A stretch of 64,000 nt of DNA from Leptoclinus maculatus (lineage: Eukaryota > Chordata > Actinopteri > Perciformes > Stichaeidae). This document shows positions 48,220-60,044 of the stretch, piece after piece (the first letter of the stretch is position 1; each line of letters starts with the position of its first letter). Both the position numbers and the translations under genes were made by a program. The notes under the pieces are model-generated. The model saw only the letters and a program-made list of their open reading frames with translations. It made no database searches and had not been told where the DNA came from. The stretch is taken from contig JAVDOI010000002.1 of the NCBI GenBank assembly GCA_032191485.1, forward strand, positions 10,531,120 through 10,595,119. Reading direction: 5' to 3'.

Positions 48220-50114
48220 ATTGAAGTCCATCAAAAAACGGTCAGTGTGCACACTAAGTGCTAAAATACTTTGTTAAATACTCAAAGATGGTAAAAAGGG
48301 AAATATTTGTTGCACACGTTATACAATAGAGTTAAGTAAAGTCGTTTTATTGTAAACTGGCTGTTAAAATGATGCATTGTCAATATTAATATATACTATA
48401 CTTTTTGGACTTCTGTTAAACTCAAACAAACAAAAAGCTTACATTACCCAGAATGCAACTTGACATTCAACAGTTTGGTCAGATGCTCAAGTGTGTTATG
48501 CCACTTGAGTTCTCCTTTAATCTTAGAATATAACAAGAAAGCCACACATTGTGTAACTATGATAAAATGATTGAGAAACTCTTACAGGTAGCTTTGGTGT
48601 AACAGTGCAGGTGTCATTGTGATGGCTCCTCAGGCTTCATGTTCAGACACACCTCATGGTTCTTCATACGTCATCCAGAGGTCTTATGCCAGACAGCGTG
48701 CAATGCAAGGACTACAGAAACCAGACAAACTGATACAATGACTAAATTACACAAACGATACGACAACGTTGCTCAATTTGAAGTCTGGAAGATGGCTGAG
48801 AGTTTGAGCAGTTTTATTTAAGAGAGAGAATCTATTGTCAAATTAAAAACCGTTCTGCACTGTGCACCTGAAGTTTGTGGGGCTCTTGGGTGGCATGCAG
48901 CCCAGGCTGGGACATGTATACCCTTGCATGTCGGGTCATATAGAGACATCGATCACCAACCAGCCACAACCAAATCCCGAGAAACCAGAGAGGAAAAGTA
49001 GCAGTTAGAAACTGCTCTGGTTTTCCTCGTCAGACAGGTTTCTTTCCCATGCCAAACAACATCTTGTTTGAAAAGAAAAGATCCACGACTTGAGTAATGA
49101 GTAATTTATGTTTACAGATGCACTCAGTGGTTAACGGAACCTGCCGCTCTACAAGTCCCTGCAGCTCTTGTTACACTTGGAAACAGAGCTGAACTATAAA
49201 GGGAGTGTTTGTCTTCAAGTTTTGTGCCATAAAGTTATCAATCAAATGTCAAAGTATTAATAGGCATTACTATTCTTATTTGATGTTCTGAAATTACTCT
49301 TTGATCGTGGAGCTGGGATGCATGGTGTGGTTTTCTAGATCCCCAATCATATGAATGAACTATTTAGGCATAGAACCACCATTATTATTATTATTATTAT
49401 AACATATAAATAACTGAATTAAAAACTGAACAAATATATGGTGGTTGTAGCTGCTAATGTATTCTTTAAGACACAAATACCATGTTTAGCCCTTAAATGT
49501 CAACATACTGTACAATTGCTGAAAACTTGCAGAAAAACTGAGTAATAATACAGTTTGATTTCAGTAACGCTGCAGCTAAATATGATATGACTTTATTCTG
49601 GGGACCGTTCATGAAAGTTTTAATCAGATCCTTAATTTAACAGGAAGCCAGCTGTTATCATGATAGTAACTAAATTCAATCCACCAATAATGAACTGGTT
49701 TAGTCAAGTTGTATTCAGTCACTTCTCTGCTGAAGTTAGCTTGTTAACAGATGCTCTCACTTTTCCTCCTTGTCATTTCAAACCATTTAGCCTGACTTCA
49801 CTGACTTCAGGGCAGACACGATTGAGTGTAAAGGCTCTTGGAGGACAATTCTGCAAAATCCCTAAATTTAGTTAAGTACAGGGTCAACTTCATGTAGCCT
49901 CGATCCATTTAGGAATAGTGCTGATTGGCCTACTTAAAATGAAAAACTGCATCATTTAGTTTTGTCGAAATACAAAAAGGCGAACATGTAGGGCTGTTGT
50001 AATCCTTTGCAAACAAAATACTTGACTTTTATGCTTACTTCATGTGGTATCGGAACTTTCCACATTTTCTATCATAACCAAATTTCTCAAATGTAATAAT
50101 GCACATTGGCCTAT

Positions 50115-50184
<70 letters not shown>

Positions 50185-50840
50185 TGTTTTCTTACTCACA
50201 AAATAAATATAGGCTACACTCAATGTTCACAACAAAAAAGTAATTCTTCACAAAGAAGGTGTTTGTATCTCAAATAAACAGTGAACAGTTGACGCAGTTG
50301 GTATGTAAATAACTGCGATGATTTCAAACAAAAAACAATCAAATAAGGAACAACAACAACAACAACTTTTCCCCTAAACTCTGTTGATAATTAGGTTAAT
50401 AATCTGTTTAATCTGCAACTATAATGTTTGTCGTATGTATACATTTATTTAAGTATAGACAACATAACATTTTTAATTATTGTGGATTTTTTACTTTTTT
50501 AATATTCTTTACTGTTTAATTACTTATTTATAATACTTGTTTTGATCTTGTTTTTCCCCTATGCCTCTTGTTTGCACTATACTGTATGCTGCTGTAATCC
50601 TGTACATTCCCCCGGTGTCATTTAATGTTTCTAAAACAAAACAACAACAACCTATTTTTTTTAAGACGCTAAACTGTGAAGTTCGGAGATCGGACTCTCA
50701 GCCTAGCACCTGAAGGCAGCATCCATGATAAACCGCTGTTGGATGGGGTATGACGTAGAAGAGCAATCAGGGCTCGAGACGAAAGTTGAGCTTCACTCTC
50801 CGCACTTTTTACTGTCAGCAACTGGACCGAGTCTGAAAAC
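48220..50840. other. AT-rich DNA upstream of metrnl
   Basis: No gene was seen. It holds a short ATT repeat at about 49380-49400 and a 60-nt pure (AT)30 at 50121-50180. GC content rises after about 50660 towards the metrnl promoter. Confidence 0.45.
50121..50180 (+). repeat. (AT)30 microsatellite
   Basis: A perfect dinucleotide run of 60 nt, self-complementary, about 0.8 kb before metrnl. Confidence 0.95.
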
Positions 50841-50844
50841 AAGC

Positions 50845-51006
50845 GCCGTTTACTCACCAGAAACCTCCCGGGAATCAGAGCCGACTACCCCGGGGGAGCA
50901 GCGGCCGGACGGACCGGGGACACATGGACACGCCATGTAGCTGGAGATACGGCGGTGGACTTCTTCACGGTTTCGCTCACGAAGAAGCGCAGTGAGATTT
51001 AAAAAC
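50845..51006 (+). promoter_or_regulatory. metrnl: Probable metrnl promoter and 5' UTR with two upstream ORFs
   Basis: The segment is GC- and CpG-rich against AT-rich flanks and leads directly into the metrnl start. It contains an upstream ORF of 23 codons at 50924-50995 (MDTPCSWRYGGG...), ending 11 nt before the main ATG. It also contains a minimal ATG-TAG unit at 50935-50940. Whether they lie in the mRNA depends on the transcription start, which is unknown. Confidence 0.45.
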
Positions 51007-53572
51007 ATGCTCACCGCGATGCTGGCCTCCCTGCTGCTGCCTCTTCTGCTCCTCTGTCGGATTTCTTTCTGCCAATATTCAAGCGACCAGTGCAGCTGGA
51101 AGGGCAGGTGAGCTTTACCGCCCATTGTTCACTAAATGTGCTAAACAATGTAAAGAAGTCTGAAAGTATGTGAGCTGCAGCGAGCTAAAAAAAAAAATGA
51201 CTGCGACCGAAACTCGGAGCGCGGTGATGTGAAATCAGGCGACGGAGTTTAACGAGAAAAGTACTAAAAAAAAAATATATATATATATTATATATATAAC
51301 ACGTGTACTCTATGTTCAAAAAGTAATTATAGGATGTGAAAGGATATTAAAAGTTGTATAGATGTTTTACAGACACGTGAGTTTCGGTCTGGGTGGTGCT
51401 GAATTTATGAATGACTGACGACGTTATTTAATCAGAACTATTACTCTCCAATAACACAAAAAGTGCTTTCTATTATGAACTTGTGAGTATAAAAAACTGG
51501 TGCTGAATTATACATTGATATATCTACTCCTACTTTAATCTACGGGTTAATATCCCCCTCAAACAATACTGAAACAGTCTCTGGATTACACAGATCTCCC
51601 AAGAGCTTTTAAGTATTTTGGGTTTTAACCAATTTCCAAAACCTCAGGCAGCATATACTGGAAAATGTTAACCTCCCATCAAACATCTGCTGGAATCTGC
51701 TTTGCACTTGAGAGGCTGTGCCTCAGATAGTGTGGTTTTGTTTTTCATCCTCCAGTCAGGAGGCGATGTGCAGCACTTTGAGCCCTTCACCAGTGGTCTG
51801 GTCTGGTCTGTTGCTCATTAGTGAGCCTCTTCACTAATCTCCTCTAATTGCATGCAGAAGTGATGGAGTTAGAAAGTAGTTAATTAGAGGCGTGCTGAGG
51901 GGAGAGCCTGGTTATGGGGGCTTGGGCTGCACATGCTCAGCATGTGCCGTGGGTTACTTTCAGATCTACTGGCAAATTAGAATTTCAGCATCTCATTTTC
52001 AGGAAGCTGGGCGTTTCTCCCCCCAGAGTCAGACCGCTGGCTTGGCACGCGCATGCTGGTGGACTGCTGATGGCTTCCTGCCTCTGGCTTTGCCACAGAC
52101 TGACTGACTGACTGGAGTTTTTCAAACCCTGACCAGGCATTAAGTTCTGGAGGGAGTCATTTGGTCACGCTGGCGCCAGAGTCCGAAGTGCTGCCCGGAC
52201 AAGTCTCTTCCAGTCTCTTTGGTGGCTTGAAAGCAAAGGGGAGGGCTCGGTGCGTGACCTGCATTTGCACTTGCATGCAGCGGGCCCGGCTACTGTTGCT
52301 GCCGTTGTCTGCCCAGAAGCCCCTGTGTCCCTCCATTCATCCTTTTTCTGCTTCCAAGCTCTTCCCAAAGGCAGCCTGCCAGTGGTGCGTTTTTGCCAAA
52401 AGCTCTGGGAAGAACAATGTGGTATGGGAGAGGGGGGGGTGGGGTTGTGTGTTGGAGCTGAGGTCACTGTGGCTGCTCCGGCTCGTGACTGGTCACGCAG
52501 CCAGTCTTGCGCACAGACGACGGCCATAATGCTTCAGGAGGAATGTGGTCTAATGTCCTTACAGTCTGCCAGAGGTCTTCACCTTGGTTAGATAACTCGG
52601 GCTATAAAAAAAAAAAAAAAACTCCCTTTACGTTGAAATAAAGACGTTGAGTTTGATAAACTTCACAAAGAAAGCTTTCACATTCTTGAGTTTCTGTGAC
52701 AATGCCTGCAGATTTGAGTCGTAGATGTCCGCTGACCTCTTCTCTTTTCCTTCCCAGTGGTCTGACTCACGAAGGCCACGCTCGGGATGTGGAGCAGGTG
52801 TACCTGCGTTGCTCCCAGGGCTCCCTGGAGTGGCTCTATCCCACGGGGGCCATCATCGTCAACCTCCGACCCAACACGGTGTCCCCCGCCGCCGCCCGTC
52901 TCTCCGTCTGCATCAAGCCCTCGGCAGAATCCGGCGGCACCAACGTCTACCTGGACCGCAAAGGCAAGCTGCGGTTGCTGCTGCGCGATCGGGACCAGGC
53001 TCGGGGCAAGGTGCAGTGCTTCAGCATCCAGGAGGGCGCTCTCTTCATCGAGGCCGTCCCGCACACGGACATCAGCCGGCGGATCACGGCGTTCCAGTAC
53101 GAGCTGGTCAGCGACCGGCTGGGGCCAGAGGCGCACTCAGTGGGAGGTAAGATGCGCCTCCATTATGGTGTAATATTAGTGGTCAACCTGTAGATAACCA
53201 TTATCAAGGTCTGCAGACTTGCTTTTGATTAATTCCCTCAAGGTCTGGCTTCCTTTATGCTTTGTTTCTGTGGTGTGTGTGCTGAGCACTAAATGCAGCC
53301 ATCTACTGGTGGAAACTTTTATTCAGTTGGACCCGAACAGTAGGAAACTGTTCGCTCCAGCAGACTGCTGATGCTGAAGCCACAGTCCATTCCTCTGCTA
53401 GCATTGTCTGTACATTTTTGGTTTTTGGGGGAAATATATTTCTTGTCAAAATCCAACTTGTGCTGTGATTATCAAGACATCAGAGTCTTTATGGAACTTC
53501 TTCTTTTAAAGGATTTAAACGTTCACATTTCAACCATCCACGCTTGATTTAGTTTGAGCTGTAATTGTTTTC

Positions 53573-53612
<40 letters not shown>

Positions 53613-56506
53613 GAGGCACAGCCAAACACGGGGCCTCAGTTGGAAAAATAACCATCTATTTTCACGCTGAGTACCTGCGAAACCTGCACAGTTTCAAGCT
53701 GCGCAACAGTGGTTTTTTTCCCATCTAAAGCCAAAATATGAGCAATATCAGGCCAACATCTGTTTTTAGGGTCTCTCTGGGTTCACGTATCCACATCCTG
53801 CGTCATTCTCTGGCACAGCGAGGGTTAAATGCAGGGAGCAGTGAGCGTGGACTTGTTTTGGCCACATTTAGGGTGCTCTGCTCTGCAGTATAATCGGGTT
53901 GTCTGATGTGGCCTGAGATAGCACTGGGATGATTCACAAAGACAGCGGTCTCGTGTCATCTGAAGCCTGGACTGGTGGATTGATTGCTGCTTCCCCTCTT
54001 CTCATCTTTTTTTTTCTGTCTCTTCCATCTCTCCTCTTCTCCGTGACCCGCTGTGCTGGGATTGAGTTGCTCACCGTCGAGCTGGAATGCGTCTCCAACC
54101 AGATGTTGGGAGGACCTTTCTAGGAGCATATAGGCTTATTCGTCACTCCCTCGGCCTCCCTTTCAGCTCACTTAAATTATTCCTTTTCCTCCTCTCTGTC
54201 TCACTATTTCCTACCTCCTTAACTCCTTTCTCGTCTATTTATCATTCTAGTATTTATCTTTTTCATGTCTCTCCCCTCTGCTCTTCCTGGCTGTTTGAAG
54301 TGGTTTTTGGTGCTGAGTGGTATTAGCGAAGTTGTGCTCCATTACCGTGGAATGCACCATGGCCCAGATGTTGCAGGGACACTGGATGGTGACCCCTCCT
54401 TTACCACTCGCCCCATCCCTCATCCCTCTCTGCTCCTGTGAAGTGGTTCTGATCGGAGTGTTGCTGCATGTGCATGGGCCAGAGCGAGAGAGAGAGAGAT
54501 GCTGACTCTGCTCTCAGTCCATTCCTGTGGTTCTGTTTCATGTCTGACATGTGAGCCCCGCTCGGCTCTGCTTTCGGAGGGAAGAAAAAACATGCCTGGG
54601 TTTAGGCCTCTGCTTTGGGCCGCTCTGCCTAATGCTATAGCAGCACGTAGGCTCACTTCAAAGGGCCCTTTGCACTCTGCTCTGGGCGAGGTCGGCCGCT
54701 CTGAAGTCTCCCGGCGCTCCAGCTGTTCTTAAGCCGTCCGAGCTTGTGGCTGTTTGACCTTTTTTGATCTCTCCGGTGATGCAGCAGCGCCTCACAAGCT
54801 GACCTGAGACATGCTCACCCCTAAACTCTCAGCTTCAGACAGGCCAGCTAAAAATAAGCTCCAGCTGCTAAAGATGACATCTCTGGTTCGGGACTTAATT
54901 CAGGGTAATGGTCCTCATATCAGGATTCACAACACTATGTATCTATGGTGGTCTCCATTGCACCAAATTACAGTTTTTAAGAATTCTTTCTCCAATTTGA
55001 ATTGATGGACACCCACTGCTGCCCAACCCCTCGGCTCATTGCTGACTCGACACCCCTCCCTCGGCCCACACCCCACCTGCCTCTGTGTGCCAATCTGCCG
55101 CAAAGTAAAACCACAGCAGATCTCGGCCCAATAAAGGCGTTCTGGTAAAGCCGGCCGCAGGACCACCTGAGTCAACTAATCATCGACTTGACTGCTCTCA
55201 TTTAGGGCCCTTTCTCCTGCTATAAAACACTCTGGAGGCGGGCAGTCTGTGTTGCTGCTCTACAGCCTCCAGTAAAATGTAGCCTGGGGTCAGGCTTTTA
55301 AAGTACTGCCTATTTCCCTTTTTTTTTTTTTTTTTTTTTTTTTTAGACCCAATTATTTGCCCTTAAGTCATGAGAGCATGTCCTCTCTTGGCTTGCCTTT
55401 TAATGTTCAAAACCAGATATGTTGATGTGGGAGGCGTTGCCCTTCTTATCGGCCTCCTCTCTGAAGTGATTTCACTTTTAAGGCCGTTATAAAAAAACCT
55501 CTACTTGGATGTTATGGTTGAGGCGGCGCTCACTGTTTCAGTCCCAGCAGGCCTGCTGAAGCGCTAACATTGCTCGGGTCAGAGATGAAGCCTTTCCTCG
55601 TGTCCGTGCTCTCTCTCCTCAGCCCTTCTCATCTGCTCCTTGTTTGTCATGGAGCGTCATGGGCTCTAGTGGCGGGGGGGGGAAGCTGACCGAACTGCCC
55701 CCACGAGTATTCAACACTAATCTTTTCATGACAGCTAAATCTTTTTCTGCCATCTTTGTATATAAATAATCATTTGTGGGGAATATAAATGACTGTTTTC
55801 CCACATGGCTGGCCCACAGCTGTGTGTTTTGTTAAAGTGGTACTTAACTGGAACATTGTGGACCCAATGAAGATTTTTATCATGCAGCAAGACTGGGGAG
55901 TGCCAAAGACATAGTGGACGTTTCCTGTTCCTGTTTGTCGTGCGCTACCAAACTCATCCGCCTCCTCCTCTCTCTGTTTTCATTCAGCACCCTGTCAGCC
56001 CTGCAGCGACGTCGAGATGCTTCTAGCCGTCTGCACCAATGACTTCGGTAAGTCCAAACGCTGTTTGGGGGAATCATAAGCGTCCTGCTGCTGTATGTAC
56101 ATAAATGTCCAATAACAACACGACTCTGTGTAGCATGAAACACGGCCCACTACCAGAACCTAAATCCTGTCTTCCTCCTTGGTGGTTTTCAGTGGCACGG
56201 GGCAGCATTAAGAAGGTGGAGCTGGAGGAGGAGCACTCGTCTGTCACCGTGGAGCTCAAGCGCCTCTACAGACAGAAAACCCAGGTCTTTGTGTCTGGGG
56301 GGGTGAGGGTACGGCGGTGGACTGGCCACATCAAGATGCCCCTGCAGTGTGGGGTGAGGTCAGGGGAGGGTGAGTTCCTCTTCACCGGGACGGTGAGGTT
56401 TGGGGAGGCCTGGATGGGTTGCGCCCCGCGCTACAAAGACTTCCTGCGGTTGTACGGCGAGGCGCAGCAGCAGGGGACCAACCCCTGTCACGTGGACACG
56501 GACTGA
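51007..56506 (+). CDS. metrnl: Meteorin-like protein, secreted, 4 exons, 287 aa
   Basis: Exons are 51007-51107, 52758-53146, 55988-56047 and 56193-56506 (864 nt with stop). All junctions are GT-AG and in frame. METRNL is a secreted factor known in mammals for neurotrophic roles and for signalling between muscle, fat and immune cells. Residues 1-22 form a signal peptide (LLLPLLLLCRISFC), giving a mature start QYSSDQCSWKG. The family core is present: EWLYPTGAIIVNLRPNT, TDISRRITAFQYEL, PCQPCSDVEMLLAVCTNDF, LKRLYRQKTQVF, FLFTGTVRFGEAWMGCAP and the end NPCHVDTD, which matches human NPCEVGTD. The paired cysteines typical of meteorins are kept. Length fits the family (human METRNL 311 aa, with a longer signal region). 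It is METRNL rather than METRN by the LRPNT and VDTD-type blocks and by its position next to tbcd. Teleosts may have a second copy, so an a/b suffix cannot be assigned. Confidence 0.95.
51108..52757 (+). other. metrnl: metrnl intron 1
   Basis: The donor is gtgagc and the acceptor cttcccag. The 1.65-kb intron has no exon of its own that I can support. A homeodomain-like TAATTAGAG site occurs near 51881. A poly-A run lies at about 52608-52621. Confidence 0.5.
53147..55987 (+). other. metrnl: metrnl intron 2
   Basis: A 2.8-kb intron with a (GT)n run at about 53576-53609 and a poly-T run at about 55319-55344. I see no nested gene. Open frames on either strand lack family motifs. Confidence 0.5.
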
Positions 56507-56623
56507 GTGCGTTACCTTACCCTCGCTTTGAACAATGACAAGTCCTCACTGTGTGGGGAGGAGAGCTGAAAATAGAGTTCATGCTGTGGAGAGAAAGAGG
56601 CTGACGGACTGTTCCAGTGGCAG

Positions 56624-56625
<2 letters not shown>

Positions 56626-56679
<54 letters not shown>
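56626..56679 (+). repeat. metrnl: (CT)27 microsatellite in metrnl 3' UTR
   Basis: A pure CT run of 54 nt starting 120 nt after the stop codon. It would be transcribed in the mature mRNA. Confidence 0.95.
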
Positions 56680-56683
<4 letters not shown>

Positions 56684-57121
56684 CCTGCTGTCTCGTGACT
56701 CTTTTGGAGACAAAGACCGGAGCTCCTGAATGTTGCCAAGCAGCATGCTGGATGGACTCGGCTCTCAAAGTCGAACGTGATGCAACGTGGAATGTGTTCG
56801 GACTGCTTTTCTCGCAGACGAGTAACTCCCAGTTTTTAAATGTAGCAAACCCCCATTTGGTTTTTTCTTTTGTATAAAATGTGAATGAACATTGTATATT
56901 TTGAAGCTCCGCGTGCTTTGTAAAAACAGCTTGATGTACAGTTATGAAGTTATTACTTATGAAAGAAATGTATAAAGTGAAAGCCTGTTATTTTTATTTT
57001 GTTTAAAAAAAAAAAACGATTTGCAATTTTAATGCCTGAATTCATGTTTAGTTTTTTCAGGCTGTACAATTGTAGAAAAACAGACCAAAAAAAAAAAAGC
57101 AAAAACTTTTTTGCCATTGAG

Positions 57122-57182
57122 AATAAAAGCTTTTATTCCCTGGATGAGTGTTACTGTCTGTGGTGTTTACATGTAAAATAAA
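57122..57182 (+). terminator. metrnl: metrnl poly(A) signals
   Basis: AATAAA at 57122-57127 is followed by a strong GT-rich element (gtgttactgtctgtggtgttt, 57148-57168). A second AATAAA occurs at 57177-57182. The predicted 3' UTR is about 640 nt. Confidence 0.7.
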
Positions 57183-57459
57183 TAATTGACAAAATCCGCA
57201 TTGGGTAAATTCTGTAATAACAGAAAAAAAAGTTCATTGGTTAATTGATTTAAACAAAAAAAATACTTTTCTCTGTTTTATATCATAGGAACCTTATTTT
57301 CTGGGGTTTTGGTTTGTGTGGTTGTTACTATTTTTGACATTTCAGTCCAAACAATCAACAATTGGCAGACTATTGCACTGAAATAGTTTTAGCTCCCCTA
57401 ACCCTAACCCCCCACCCTATATTCTCCATTAGAATAAAGCCGCACTCGTATGATGTGCA

Positions 57460-58364
57460 TTAGCCTCCTCCTCCGAGATTCACCTCAGCCTTGAGCTGGG
57501 ACCGTCTGCCAGGGGTACAGAGATTGATATCGGAGAGTTTGAGTGGATTCCTCTGCGTTGGTTCCTGTGGTGATGGGGGTGGCCGTGTGTCAAGGTCAAT
57601 GTGAAAGGCCTCTTTGTTCCAGCGCAGCAGCCTGGTATGAGAGAGAGGACCGAAGACAGACCTGAATACAGCCCTGTGCCTGGGCACGCAGCAGAAAGCA
57701 GCACTCTCCAACCACACTCCAAATTTTGATTGGCATGTGCAGTCCGGCTCAGGCTCCCTGTTTTTTTTTTTTTTAAATGAAGGCTTTTCATTTTCATCAC
57801 CTCAAATCAAACATGAGGAACAAATCACGAGCCGAGGAGGTTATTGGAGCTCTCAGCTGTGCTGCCACACCAGATGCAACCTGTTGAGAAGACGTCCACG
57901 TCATGGCCAAGGCCCTTTTTTGTCCCCCTTTTCTCTTAAAACGGAAATGCACCTAGAATGTCTTTCAATAAGTTGCCCCACATAGACAATTGCTTCTCCA
58001 GACAGCACTGTGACTTGAATTGAATGTCTGAATTCCAGCTGAAAGCCAGCGGTCCCTGAATTGCTCACTGGGAAATGCAAACAGAGTTTCTATGGTAACT
58101 ATGCCTTACTGTGAACCTTCTTGCTCTGGCTTTAAGACGAGGAGGAAGAGGAGGAGGAGGAAGAAGGAGAGGAGGGTCAGTGGGCATAGCTTGGCTGGTG
58201 TGTTCTTTGCTGGTTCTGTCCTGGTTGTCAGACCTCCCTCTCTCCTTCCTCAGATACACAAAGTCGTCGGGTGTTTCCACTGCAACATAATCAATATTTG
58301 CTTCACTGTCCAACGTGTTAATGTGCGCTGTAATCCAGTGCATATAAACTCTTTCCACCCCCAA
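57460..58364 (-). other. Two phase-compatible exon-like segments, unknown gene
   Basis: On the - strand, segment B (58364-58234, 131 nt) follows a gttgtgtgcag acceptor. It encodes LGVERVYMHWITAHIN...DYVAVETPDDFVYLRKERG and ends in AG before a weak gtctga donor. Segment C (57631-57460, 172 nt) follows a good acceptor (ctctctctcataccag). It encodes LLRWNKEAFHIDLDTRPPP...LKLSDINLCTPG...VNLGGGG and a TAA stop. The 2-nt overhang of B fits the 1-nt start of C, so the two join in frame. I do not recognise the product and found no upstream exons. The weak donor and lack of a clear poly(A) signal mean this may be chance. Confidence 0.2.
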
Positions 58365-59015
58365 CTGCACACAACAGAGGCCGCATTTATCTTCAAAATT
58401 AACAAACATTAGTTCCAGTTTCTTAAATTTGCATGACATGTGATTATATGAAAACTGTGATCTAATAGCTTTTTGGCTAAGAGCTCTTTCTGGGTTTGCC
58501 TTACTTCATAAGCAGGCCTAGGGTAAAAAAAACAAAATGTGGTCATAGTGTCACTGGGCGTAGCTCGTTCCAATTAATCTGACTAATCTGTTACAAATGC
58601 ACACGCAATTGGTAGCAGCTTCATGGGCGAGGTCAGATTTCTTTGTGATAGCCGAGGAGGACCAGTTTAAACCAGGCGTGAATATGAGGAGCCTTTGTGC
58701 CGCTAGTGTGATTCAGCCAGAAGTCACTGCGTGGTCATCTCGTGGGTGGAATGAAGAAAAAAAAAGAAAGAGTTCTGTTGAAAACTACAGCCAATGGCAA
58801 AGTGCACAGTGACTTAGCAGAAAGAAGAGCAGTCAAGTTAAACGGCAGGAGGTCCCCAGCAGTGAGAAGAGGCCTGCGAGCTCGGTGTATAGTGGCGAAT
58901 ATTTTTTGCCTCTTTGGGAAGTGCTGGAATGTGGGGAATGTGTTGACTTCACACACGCGTGCACGGCTTCCCTCAGTGCCGCTGCCTTGATTAGCTGTAA
59001 TCAATAGAGTCTCTG

Positions 59016-59058
<43 letters not shown>

Positions 59059-59775
59059 GGTGTGTGTATGCCTGCACTGTGCGCGTGGCCCTAACCCCAG
59101 CACACATAAACACACCGCCCCAGCAAGCGAGATAGCCGCCACCCACACTGAGCCACAACTGACTCTGCAGCTGCGGCCCTAACACCTCCGATCTGACTCG
59201 ATGCTGCCCTGACACTTCTGTGAAGCAGACCCTCACATGCTCACATTTCAGGTTTCAAATCTCAATAATCCTCACAATAATAATGTGCAATATTACTCCT
59301 TTTCTTATGTTATTTGTTTTAACAACTTTGATTTAGGATTGCAGGGTTCCCTCGCCTGTATATTTCAGCCTTGTGTTTGTTTGTCAGATGGTAGGGAGAC
59401 CATGGGAGACTAAAATTGTACGATGATTTCTGATTTATTTAAATTGTCCCAGGTTAATAAATAAGTCCAGTTACACACAGAGAGAAAGACAGGCACCTTT
59501 ATAGGGGTCATCCCAGGGTCCTGTTCTTGATATAACATTGTGATTTCAAACAAAGGAAGGGAGCCGGGTGTTTCAATTGCAGTTTAAAAGGTAAAAAATC
59601 AGTCCGCTATAAGCTGTTGGTAGGTGATTTCAACTTTTGACCTAGAGCCTAGAGCAACATACATTGTTGAGAACATAAAACCCTTTGAAAGGTCTTGATA
59701 ATGTGTCATATTAAGCTGGGGAACACAGGACTCTGGGAACAAAGATACGCTCTCCTTCTATTGACAAAAAACAAC
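58365..59775. other. Intergenic DNA downstream of metrnl, no gene recognised
   Basis: It contains a (GT)n run at 59017-59058 and otherwise unique sequence. A short U2-snRNA-like string near 58470-58481 was considered and rejected. Confidence 0.4.
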
Positions 59776-59779
59776 AACA

Positions 59780-60040
59780 ATACCAAGAGTCTACAGCATG
59801 TTAGCAGCTCTGTGTAGGCTTGGGCACAACCGTGCTTTAAGCTAAATGCTAACATTAGGATGCAAACATGCTCACAGGACAATGCTAACATGCAGATGTT
59901 TTGCAGGTAATATTTACCATTTTCACATCTCAGTTTAGCCTGTTAGCCTGCAAACATTTGATAATCAGCGCTAACACAGAGTCCAATACATATAAAAGTA
60001 CAACTTCATGTATGTCATTTCCAATTCAAGCCAGATAGAG
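59780..60040 (-). repeat. Second copy of the 'TTAGCATGCTAAC' repeat, inverted
   Basis: Read on the - strand it has the same landmarks as 22680-23065: tgttagcctgcaaac-type inner motifs, cagcatgttagcattgt-type sequence, and an end near ctgctaacatgctgtagactc. On the + strand these appear as gagtctacagcatgttagcagc (59788 on), gctaaatgctaacatt and ctcacaggacaatgctaac. The copy is more degenerate than the first. Confidence 0.6.
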
Positions 60041-60044
60041 GTGA

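Noticed and set aside
52725..53173. Alternative open frames across metrnl exon 2 on both strands
   Set aside because: The exon is GC-rich, which leaves all frames open. Only the frame that joins to exons 1, 3 and 4 gives the meteorin family protein.
57396..57413. Telomere-like taaccctaaccc
   Set aside because: Only two units, within a C/A-rich stretch. Too short to call an interstitial telomere array.
58464..58485. U2 snRNA-like string (ctttttggctaaga)
   Set aside because: Only about 12-14 nt match the U2 5' region. The following sequence does not continue as U2 and there is no promoter element, so it is probably chance.
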